Below, piece by piece: positions 1 through 9,500 of a DNA stretch of 64,000 nt. The stretch comes from Opisthorchis felineus (Eukaryota; Platyhelminthes; Trematoda; Opisthorchiida; Opisthorchiidae). A program made the translations under genes and the position numbers. The stretch spans positions 62,001-126,000 of the forward strand of contig SJOL01001452.1 in NCBI GenBank assembly GCA_004794785.1, written 5' to 3'. A model generated the notes under the pieces. It was given only the letters and a program-made list of their open reading frames with translations. It was not told the DNA's origin and did no database searches. Within the stretch, counting starts at the first letter, position 1. Every line of letters begins with the position of its first letter.

Positions 1-1769
1 CAATCTGGACAACAAACGACGGACGGCGAACGGGAGACAAGAATGACATTGACATTGCTGAGCAGTTATATCTTGCAGAGCGTGCAAACAGGCACAGTTG
101 GCATGACGCGGTTCTCATTCAGGAAGGCGAGAATCACCGATAGCACCGAAATATTTCGTCACCTCTTTCATAATTTTCTGCCAGGTCGAGGGCTGGCTAC
201 CTCCTTCCTTCCGCCACCCTGAATTGAGCACGGAAAACTGCACCTAGCTTGGCTGATGCACGTTCGTCATGCTCACATATGACCGCACCTGCTCTCATCG
301 ACCACATACCGACACTCCCAATATCTCAACATGATTATTGATTATCGTTTTTGAAATCGCCCAGTTACAAATGGTAACCGCTCTTAGCTGCCTGCTTTTT
401 CGGGCTGAATTCCAACCTGCACCCCGATTCCATCTGGCAGGCCTTTTTGACACTTCTTCCGATTTTGAATCCCCAATCTAGATGAGGCTATATTATTGCC
501 TTGTTTGAATGGCAGCAAAGAACCAACTTGCGGCCCTGATTGACTCAAGAATGTCCATGGTCCATGCTGGCCTAATTTGTCACGACGCGCACTTACGGGG
601 CTGCCCACAAACCCAAGTACGACGTCGCGACGACGCTACCACGACTGCTATACCCATTCTAATGGTTGTCCCGTAGTTCACTTGGTCTCTAAAATTTCCT
701 GACCGAGCACATTATATGTCCCTAAAAGACCGTCTCAACTCGCTAAATTTGTGCCAGGACTCCACCACGTCGCACACTCTGCTCATGCTGCCTGCAAACC
801 CACTACTTCTTTCCACAACACCATCAAAGAGTCGTTATACTGGTGAAGATAAAACCATTTCGTGCAACCGGTACAGAGTGTAATGAATATCATAAAAATC
901 CAGCAGCGTTGCAAGCGGCAACGGAATCCCCGGATTCGTCTGGCGGGACGTCTGCTGCAACGGTAGGAGACACTTTCCCACATAGGTCACGAATGGCTGC
1001 TCGACTGAGTGTGCGTGAACGACGACGTGATTATTATTTGTGCACTCATTCAAAATACTTCAAACTACACTACATGAGAAAACACGTGAAGGAACCAACC
1101 TTTACATAAAGCTCCCACCGTCCTCACGGAGATCTTATGCCGGACCGCCTCTCACTAGTAGCACACCCAAATTATTTTCGCCTAAACTATAGAGTATTCG
1201 AAGTTCTGACCTTTACGAGGAGTTAGTCTAATCCGTTTGTGCCTTTCGGTGATATGTTCTTCATTGCATTTTGTTTAAGTGAGCGAAATTTCAAGTCACT
1301 GACCATCACCTATTCGCATTTTGTTACCGGTTTACGAGAGGTAAATCACGAAATCGCACTTTAGCGTATTGTGGCGTCATGCAGTGTTATTTGCAAATGG
1401 GACATCAGGCACAGAATGGCCACTGCAAATTCCACCCAGAAAAATAGTAGAATAACTTTTGCATGCGTAAATAACCCAAAACGTAGCAAATTCGATGAAT
1501 TTGTTCAGTGGAGTTCCGTACAACACCTTATTTCGGGAAGCTCGCCTCCCGTTCATTATAGTGCTGGAAGAGAAATGGAAGCATTGTGCAGTATTGGTTA
1601 AAGTGTACGCCTATGTGGATGATCTCCATTATCTTTTATGCACGACTAGTAGGCGGATGGTGCAGCGTTTTGAAATAACTGCGCGCTAAGTAACAACAAA
1701 CCAATGTCGTTCCCATTGGAAATAACCACGCTTATTTAGAATACTTCATCAAGCCCAAATACACTGGCG
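1..1769. other. Gene-poor sequence
   Basis: I see no gene, RNA or repeat that I can support here. Open frames are short, overlap on both strands and are rich in Ser, Arg and Cys, as expected by chance. A short frame near 1495-1689 contains a YVDDL string reminiscent of a reverse transcriptase active site, but no other RT motif is present in the same frame. Confidence 0.5.
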
Positions 1770-2105
1770 GAAAATAAGGCCACCCATTGCCGGTCGTCAT
1801 GATAATAGCACGCTCTGTCGTCTAACTTGGATATCTATCGTAACTGCGAGGCCCGTGTCTGTGTTCTGCGTTGATTATAAGGCCTTAGTTATGCGCGGTG
1901 ACCCTTATCCAATGGCCAACGACGGCCCGTCATGCTCATAACTTTATTCGATGTCGCCTATCTTGGCTACTTAGAGCCGGGCCGTCTTCACGCTCGCAGA
2001 TGATTATAAGGCCCCAGCTGTACATAGTAGACTACGCCAACGACCAACGGCGGTCCTTCATATCCATACATGTCTTCCGTCTCCCAAGCCCATGCCTAAA
2101 TGTAC
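1770..2105. repeat. Degenerate tandem repeat, unit about 130 bp
   Basis: The string GATTATAAGGCC occurs at 1873 and again at 2002, 129 bp apart. A second anchor, of the form CGTCAT or CTTCAT, recurs at 1795, 1928 and 2056, in register with the first. Bases around each anchor are alignable, which gives about two and a half diverged units. No coding frame runs through the array. It may be a decayed minisatellite or an internal duplication of an unrecognised element. Confidence 0.5.
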
Positions 2106-3430
2106 ACAACCACCTTGGCGAATCATGTTTATATTAATTGGTTACATCAGTACAAACGTGATATGTAGTCAATCCAGTTCTCATTTTCAGGAAGACGCTT
2201 TCACCTGACAGGGTTTCTGAGGGCAAAATGTATTATCAAATACGGCTCGTATACATTCGTGTATACAACACATAATTAAACAAAGTTCTAGTGACCTACC
2301 CGCCATGTGTTTACTAAATCCCGTTATCCAAAATTCCCGATCGGTGTCCACGCTTAAGCTGGGGTCTTAGTGTTATAAAGGTAAATTCACTGTTTGCTCA
2401 ATTGGTCCTATTGGCGATGATGAGGGAGCTGTGTTTACATCGATGGTTTAATAGCAGGATTCGGCAACCATATGCATTAGTGGACGCAGCAGAGTTAGGG
2501 CTAAAGAGGGGTCTACACTAGTCAGTCGTAAGACAAAGTGGTATAGACTTGAGCCCTAGAATCAGAGGACCGCATGCGTCCTCAAACCTGCACCTACGGA
2601 TGCGGTGATGACCTAGTGAGTGGGCGGGTACTTGGTGTCAAACCTGCTAATTTAGAACACTAAATCCCAACTTCACATCACCTCTGCTTCCCGATACCAA
2701 TGCCCTGTAGCTTAATAGAATCGACTTGTAGCAGTCCCACGTTCAACCGCAGTCTCAGAAACTGGGGGCTCCTTTCTGGGAAACCGATCAGCTGACGTGC
2801 TTGTATTTGTGATTTTCAGCGTCCGGTTATATATAAATAAGCTTCCACATCTCAGACACACACATGTTGGAAACTGCTCACCATTTCAGGCTAGTTTGGG
2901 GCTCTATTCCATGTCTGTCATATAGATTTGGGCCTCATCCAACTCATCGTTCATGCCGAAGTACTGCAGCCCATCTTCACATCCAAAATTATGTCTATAA
3001 TAACCGAATAGTTGAGCTACTAAGAAAGCCGCACCTGAGCGACCCAAATGTCTCAGATAATGATAATGATCTAGCTGGGGACTGCAAGGTTTGCTTTACC
3101 TCATTACCCAGGAACACAAATCATTCAACTCACTTCCAGGTAACGAACCCCGCCACAACCCCACTACTCCGGCTTTTGTCCTTAAAAAATGACCCACTTG
3201 AACATTTCATCCGCACTACGAAGACGCAGAAGAAAATAATAAGCATAAGCATTCGCAAACATGAAATGGCAACTTCGGAAACGTCATAGTTCCCGAGAAA
3301 TATTCCCATCCTCCGGAAAGCGGTCGTCTCCGAAGCTATTGGTCAACCGTATATTTTTACCTCGTGGTCGTGTGCCAACCGGAGGATTAATGCTGTGAAA
3401 AGACGAGAGGAGCACCGCAAAAATGCGTCT
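2106..3430. other. No recognisable gene
   Basis: This stretch has no recognisable gene. The longest frame (2864-3289, plus strand, 141 codons) has no motif I know, an unremarkable start and no supporting splice or promoter context, so I treat it as chance. Confidence 0.4.
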
Positions 3431-4066
3431 ACTAATCCGTAACCTTATTTTCAGAAAAACTGGAGAATATTTTGAACTCGCACTTTGAAAACAATTTGTT
3501 TCGGTAGGCAGATAGCCTTCGGCCTTTGTACGTTTTTTCTGTGCTGCAACGTGCCACATTAGGAACCTATCCGTGACACCAGAACTTCCTCTCTGACTGT
3601 TCGACGCAATCGAACTAAGAAACCAGACTTGCTCCTTACCCATGAAAGCCAAATCTTAAGTTTGCCCCAACTCCTTAAACAACAGCAAACTTGGTCGTCC
3701 AAAAGGTGGTATTGAAAGGGCTACAAGTAGCAGCTGTAGAAAGTTTCGCCCACCGGTGAAAACTTCGTCCCCCAAAGATAAAAGGCCCGCGCAAATCGGG
3801 CTCCCACGGGACGAGAAAACCCTGCAAGTGAAAAGCAGCTTTGGAAACCACCAAGGCAGTAGGCAGACCAGTATGCCGTAGAGGCACCTTCGAAGCTTTG
3901 GACTCAAACCCGACGTACAACTATTAAGTCTGCTATCCTCTCTGGTTACACACCTCTCGGCTACACACCTTCGGAGGCAGCAGAGACAGTGTTGAAATGC
4001 TTGTCCACTAACGGCCTCAGTCTTTTCAACAAACTTTGCGATATTAAACAGTCAGTTTACCTTTAA

Positions 4067-4462
4067 CAGCCGTCCATAATCGCACTCACTGAGACCTGGC
4101 TAACACCAGATGTCTCTGACGCGGTGATCTTTTTAGACGGCTACTCCATTTTTTGAGCTGACTCAAACGAGGGAGGGCTGGTGGGTTGCATTTTACCTAC
4201 ATGCCGCCCTGCCCATCCCGATTGTCCTCTCTGATACCACTCCTGTACCTTTTTGTGACGCACTGTGGATTCAAATCCCGCCGCGCGGGTCCTATTCTCT
4301 CCTTCTCGGTGTGGTCTACCGTTGCCCCGCACGTCTTCCGGAGGATGACCAACTCATACAAACCCTTGAGTAACTCTCCTCCAGCTACCACTTCAAGCAT
4401 CTCTCGCTGGTAGATGACTTCAACGTTCCAAAGGCCTTCTGGAGGGAGTTCCAGCGGCGCTG
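4067..4462 (+). pseudogene. LINE endonuclease domain, broken
   Basis: The plus-strand frame from 4067 reads QPSIIALTETWLTPDVSD, matching the TETWL motif (metal-binding Glu) of LINE apurinic-like endonucleases. A TGA follows at 4154-4156. A frameshift near 4190 moves the reading to another frame, and at 4410 the frame VDDFNVPKAFWREF recalls the conserved GDFN motif of the same fold. The fragment is recognisable but cannot make an active enzyme. Confidence 0.75.
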
Positions 4463-4623
4463 ACCAAAGCCGTTCAACAGAGCGCCTGGACTCAACATGT
4501 CGTTGCACCCACCATCTTTCTCGGTAAAATGGGACCAGCCTCAGCAGAACTCTTATACAATACCATTGTCCAGAATGTTCACGAGGTCTGTATTCAGCCC
4601 CAGCTTCCTCGTCACATCCAATC

Positions 4624-5182
4624 TTGTCAAGGCGTAACTACGAACGGCCTCTAACCGATTTGGTCTTCAATGTGGAGGACATTCGTCACACATTCGTCTT
4701 GCACAAGGTCAGCCCGTTCTGCGCAATGGGGCCCGACGAAGTCCATGCAAGGATCCTGAAGGAAACGCCGTACACACTGTTAAATCATTTCTACCTGGTG
4801 TTTCGTCAGTCGCTTGACGAAGGCCACCTTCCCTCTACTTGGAAGGAAGCGATTGTCACACCAATCTACAAAACTGGTGACCGACTATCGCCTGGCAGCA
4901 ACAGGCCTATAAGCCTCACTAGCATGCCATGCAGGGTAATGGAACGCATTCTGAAGCGAGCCATCCTAGACAACCTTACCTTCAACAACTTGATACTTCC
5001 AGTTCAACACGGAGTTCTCCCAAACCGTTCTTGCGTGACGAACATGCTCGTATTTATGGACAGCTTAACCCAAGCCAAGGACGAGGGACTCATATCAGAT
5101 GCCATATTTTTCGACTTCTCAAAAGCATTCGATCGAGTCCCACACGTCCCGCTGCTCCACAAACTCGAGTCTTACGGGGTTC
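4624..5182 (+). pseudogene. LINE reverse transcriptase, N-terminal two-thirds
   Basis: An open frame of about 186 codons contains the thumb/finger signature GPDEVHARILKE, the TPIYKTGD...RPISLTSMPCRVMERIL block, the NRSCVTNML block and the first catalytic motif FFDFSKAFDRVPH near 5107-5145, where the second Asp of motif A is expected. The frame enters the N gap just before the GVPQGS and YADD motifs would appear, so catalytic completeness cannot be judged. The reading frame here is intact, unlike the endonuclease part. Confidence 0.85.
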
Positions 5183-5774
5183 NNNNNNNNNNNNNNNNNN
5201 NNNNNNNNNNNNNNNNNNNNNNNNNNNNNNNNNNNNNNNNNNNNNNNNNNNNNNNNNNNNNNNNNNNNNNNNNNNNNNNNNNNNNNNNNNNNNNNNNNNN
5301 NNNNNNNNNNNNNNNNNNNNNNNNNNNNNNNNNNNNNNNNNNNNNNNNNNNNNNNNNNNNNNNNNNNNNNNNNNNNNNNNNNNNNNNNNNNNNNNNNNNN
5401 NNNNNNNNNNNNNNNNNNNNNNNNNNNNNNNNNNNNNNNNNNNNNNNNNNNNNNNNNNNNNNNNNNNNNNNNNNNNNNNNNNNNNNNNNNNNNNNNNNNN
5501 NNNNNNNNNNNNNNNNNNNNNNNNNNNNNNNNNNNNNNNNNNNNNNNNNNNNNNNNNNNNNNNNNNNNNNNNNNNNNNNNNNNNNNNNNNNNNNNNNNNN
5601 NNNNNNNNNNNNNNNNNNNNNNNNNNNNNNNNNNNNNNNNNNNNNNNNNNNNNNNNNNNNNNNNNNNNNNNNNNNNNNNNNNNNNNNNNNNNNNNNNNNN
5701 NNNNNNNNNNNNNNNNNNNNNNNNNNNNNNNNNNNNNNNNNNNNNNNNNNNNNNNNNNNNNNNNNNNNNNNNNN
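5183..5774. other. Assembly gap (592 N)
   Basis: A run of 592 N interrupts the LINE reverse transcriptase. Translations of X across it are artefacts. The sequence resumes inside the same LINE family, so the gap probably hides the RT motifs from GVPQGS through YADD, unless its stated length is only an estimate. Confidence 0.98.
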
Positions 5775-6197
5775 CCGGCCTTAAATCCGTGGACTACGAA
5801 ATGCTTCTCGCGGCGCTTGACCTCTTTCCCCTCGAGTATCGCCACCTCCGAGGAAAACTAATGCTTACTTATGCCCTGTTTGATCAAGGTTTGGCCAACA
5901 GGTTTTTCACCGTTGAGCCAGCAAACACACGGCGGGGACATGGTAAGAAGATTTTCAAGCTCAGAGTGCACACTTTCATTAGGCACAATTTTTTCATTTA
6001 GTGTAGTAGATGCGTCGAATAAGTCTCCTCCGACGGTTGTCCACTCTCCTTCTAGAAACCAGTTCAAAGCACTGTTAGACAATTTTTATGCGAATTCTCG
6101 TGTTTGCAAGCACGCTGCCCCGCGCGGAGAGCTTAAAGAGCAGTGCTACACCTCTTTTCCGCTCGTGCCTTTCAGGTGTACGACAGCCGCTGAACGA
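5775..6197 (+). pseudogene. LINE C-terminal tail, frameshifted
   Basis: After the gap the frame reads [20 protein letters not shown] then [20 protein letters not shown], typical of the region after the RT in CR1-like elements (LxSVxxRRxxLxLxPLExRRLRGDL and a later RGHxxKLFKxR). It ends at a TAG at 5999-6001. The continuation, with VVDASNKSPPTVVHSPS and NQFKALLDNF, is in another frame starting before 6001, so there is a frameshift of one base. The WN in the usual VWNxLP motif is replaced. Confidence 0.75.
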
Positions 6198-6355
6198 AAA
6201 TAACAAAACCGACCCGGGAAACTTGGGCAAAAGCCTCGATCTTGTGTATCAATCCGTGAATCCGTGAGTCTGTGCCTGATTGGTGAATTCTTAGCCAATC
6301 ACACGTGAGGTTTCATTGTTTTTCGTTGCTGATCGTGGCCGTGACCTGAGCGAGA
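6198..6355 (+). promoter_or_regulatory. Presumed 5' flank and 5'UTR of fumarase
   Basis: Only about 158 bp separate the end of the LINE remnant from the fumarase ATG. I see no clear TATA box. An in-frame TGA at 6347-6349 lies three codons before the ATG, and an A at -3 gives a good start context. A pyrimidine-rich stretch around 6311-6330 could serve a trans-splice acceptor, but no acceptor AG is clearly placed. Part of the promoter may lie in or beyond the LINE. Confidence 0.35.
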
Positions 6356-6509
6356 ATGATTCGGCCAGCGCTAGGCAAGCTCAGAAGACATGGGTCGGTT
6401 TTTCTGACCCCTCGATTTGCTTCACAAGCGGCGAAGCCCTTCTTTTACCAGGATCTTTTCGAAACAACTAAACCTGTCTACAAAGATACGCCCTTTAAAA
6501 AACTAACAG
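6356..6509 (+). CDS. FH: FH exon 1
   Basis: Codes residues 1-51 plus one base of Gly52. It holds the start, the presumed mitochondrial presequence ([13 protein letters not shown]...) and the start of the mature protein ([10 protein letters not shown]). The donor is ACAG|GTTTGT. Read through the intron, the frame stops at 6536-6538. Confidence 0.93.
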
Positions 6510-9500
6510 GTTTGTTCGGGAAACTCATGACCGTCTAGTTGCTGTCCAGGGGATCATGTGTCATCGATTGATGCTGGTGGACACCGTGTTTTACAAGTGG
6601 ATTTCGAAGCTCTTCGACTGCTGTCAGCTCAAGCAATGGTCGACCTTGCTCATCTACTCAGACCCTCTCACCTAGAAGTAGGCGTATACGAACTTTTTTA
6701 AACTTTCAGTCGTTATCCAATATATTGAAAGATAGCGAGGCTTCTAACAATGATAAATTTGTTGCTCTCGAGTTGCTGAAGAACGCGAACATTGCTGCAG
6801 GGATGGTTCTTCCTGGTTGTCAAGACACGGGCACAGCTATCTGCATGGGGAAGAAGGGACAGTACGTTTGGACTGACGGAAGAGACGCCGAAGCCATATC
6901 GCGTGGCATATACGACACGTATACGTCAACGAACTTAAGATATTCACAAGTAAGCACCCTACATGGAATATCACTATTACCACAACTTTTCGGTTTTTCA
7001 TTTTTGTGACCTATGAGGGGTTCATGAAAGGCTCCGCACGACTTTAATAACAAATGCAACTTTGCTTTGGCTTATGTGCACTGAAACAGTGCTTTTATGT
7101 GTTCGTTCCAGTTGTATTCCGTCTTTGCCCGAGGTGTCACGTTTTTCTCATGTAATCTCCGGTGCCTTACACGGTTTCTACATGCACGTTATGCGAGTAT
7201 TGTCGACACAAATCAGTGATACCAAAAGCACCACACAACGATGATGCATAACTATGCATTCGAAAATGAGTATTTATTGCACGGTTGCAGTTTGCATGAG
7301 AGGAAACAACGAGAAATTCTTTGTGAGGTTGTGGTAATCAATCATTTCAAAGCATCGTCCATTCCTTACTGACTGGTGTTTTTCTGGGTAGAAGACTTCA
7401 GTTGTTCTTCCCGTTCCTTATCACAGTTCTTCAAATAACTACTGACTCGACGCTATTGCGTCCACTTTGTCCAAAGTTTTTGAAACAATTTCGACCCAAC
7501 GTATACTCAGCTGTCTTGAAGACAAGGTTCCTCATGTTGACTACATGGGTTTAGGGGCCACCGTTCCACGGGTTTTGTTTTGGCTTGCGTGCCATGTTTG
7601 GTTTCCTGTATTTTTGGTGAAATTAGCATGGTTACCCTTGATATATCAAAGGCGTTTGACTGAGTTCGTTTAGGTTCCCATGTACGGGCTGCATCCTGCA
7701 TACCGGTTCCAAAAAACTAATGGACTCGGAAAGTCAGCATTGGCGTTTTCCCACCATTTGAGCTCTTACCTATACTGTTCCTCTTTTATTTGACCGATCT
7801 CTTATCGATCGATTTGTTCCTTTATCCAGTTCTTCGCAGTCCAAGTTTCTCTGCACTTTTGTTTGTTCTACTCCCAACACTCCGCTTCGCCCCGACTTTG
7901 CCTCTAGGGCCCTGAACACCGACCTTGCCAGCTCCCTCTACCGGGGCTCGTCGAATGTTCAACCCTTCTAAGTCCCTCCAATAGTCCGTTTCCCCCTTAA
8001 TTCCGCTGCCAACTAAAATTTGCCAAACTGGCTTTCTGTTTCCCATTCTTTGCCGTTCAACCTTCTCGGCCTCTTTCTTACGGATAACTTCTGGTCATAC
8101 CACGTCAAGGTGCTCGCGACGCAGTCATTTGGAAGGGTTATTTTCGGGCATACAAATTCATCGCCCTGCCAAAATTCTCCTATGTAAATACCAAATTCGC
8201 CTCACCCTGGAATATACTGTCAGTTTTGGAGTACAGCTGCTTTTTTCATTAAGCCGTCGTACCATTCGGCGTAAAATAATATGCCTTGTCGATGTAGCTT
8301 CGCTGATTGCTGACGTATATGCACTTTCTCACATGCGGAACGCTCCGCTCTTTCGTCATCATGAAAAATTTTCATCGGGGCCTGCATTTTCTGTCGACTA
8401 GCCTAGATCTTCCAGTCGGGTAACGTCTTTGCTTATTCAATTATTGCTCCGCATCGTAGAGTTGATCTTTTATATTTTTTCGAAGGACATCCCACCATTG
8501 CCACTCTCTCCGTGAGCTCATATAACCTGCAACCATTTAAAAACTGAGGTAACCTCCATCGTAATCCATCTTGCGGTTTATGTTTTTCAATTTATGGTTT
8601 TTTGTTGCCCTTAATCGTCATTTACAAACGATCTGTGACCGTGGGTTTTCTTCAGTCCACACCTGTCTAGTAAAATTACTAGATGGAACAGGAACCCTGC
8701 AATTCACTGGTTGTACCAAACATCGTGATGTCGTGGGTAAGAGAAATATATTGGCAGTTTTTTTAACATGGTCTGAAAGCATATTGCAAAAGACTAAGTG
8801 GCAACAAAGGGCGAGATGGCTCAGTGGTTAGAGCGCGGATTTACTGATCGGAAGGTCCGTGGTTGGAACCTGACCTCTGCCTCTCGACTTCGCCTGCCTA
8901 AGCTTGGGCAACCTGGCAGTATCCCAGCCCTCGTGCTTCCTTCTGGTGGCACGGCAGTTAGGCACCAAAAGGGTGCTACAGCTGAACGAAGTGGCAACAA
9001 AGAGTGATGTCGACGATACCAAAAATGAAGTCAAACTGTTCCTCGCGATAGCTTTGGGCTCCTGCTAAAGGCATACTTCCCTATATAGAACATGTCGGCA
9101 TAAAAGTGCTGCGGAACACAACACAACTGCAGTTAGTACGCGAAACATTCAAGAAGCTTCAAAAATTAAGAAATCAATCTGTACTTTATTGACCACCATG
9201 TAGAAGGAACTTAGGATGAAGTATTTGGATCAGTCTGGTATCCCTGGATGTATGCTCACAAAACCTTCAAAGGAGCTACGCCGCGCTTCTAGGTATTTTA
9301 GTTTTACGTTCTAAGCATCTTATGGAAGGATTTCACCGCATACCTAGGAACAGCTAGGTACCCGAAACTGATAGAGTAAATCAGCTCAAAATCGACTTAT
9401 TGGTAATTCAGCTTTCCTACTGTCTGCAAATGCTCATCCTAGCATGATTTTCGAATCACATTCAAGTGACCATCAGGCTCACTGTACCAGAACTGCATAC

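Larger units (their letters stand above)
3430..6200 (+). mobile_element. Degenerate CR1/jockey-type LINE (EN-RT)
   Basis: This is a non-LTR retrotransposon copy in the same orientation as the downstream fumarase gene. In order it shows a basic Pro/Ser/Lys-rich stretch (about 3680-3900, possibly an ORF1 or linker remnant), an apurinic-type endonuclease fragment (from about 3980), a reverse transcriptase (4624 to the N gap at 5183) and the family's C-terminal tail after the gap. In-frame stops (for example at 4154-4156) and frameshifts (near 4190 and 5990) show it is dead. The FDFSKAFDRVPH motif and the RGH...[15 protein letters not shown] tail point to the CR1/jockey group. The exact clade cannot be fixed by eye. 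The 3' end is placed near 6200, after the sequence GCTGAACGAAAAT. Confidence 0.8.

Noticed and set aside
1495..1689. LTR or Penelope reverse transcriptase from the YVDDL string
   Set aside because: No other RT block lies in the same frame upstream or downstream. A five-residue match alone is weak.
1860..2140. Gypsy-type RT from a CVDYKAL...YPMAND-like reading
   Set aside because: The match covers a dozen residues with stops and falls in the tandem repeat. No Pol continuation.
3284..3652. 122-codon minus-strand gene
   Set aside because: It lies antisense to the LINE 5' region and has no motif, so it is best explained as a shadow frame.
4624..5861. 310-386-codon proteins spanning the N gap
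   Set aside because: Most of the length is X from unresolved bases. Only the flanking LINE sequence is real.
8810..8885. Functional tRNA gene
   Set aside because: A and B boxes are present, but the cloverleaf does not close, the B box is damaged and the sequence continues into a body shared with other copies. It is a SINE head.
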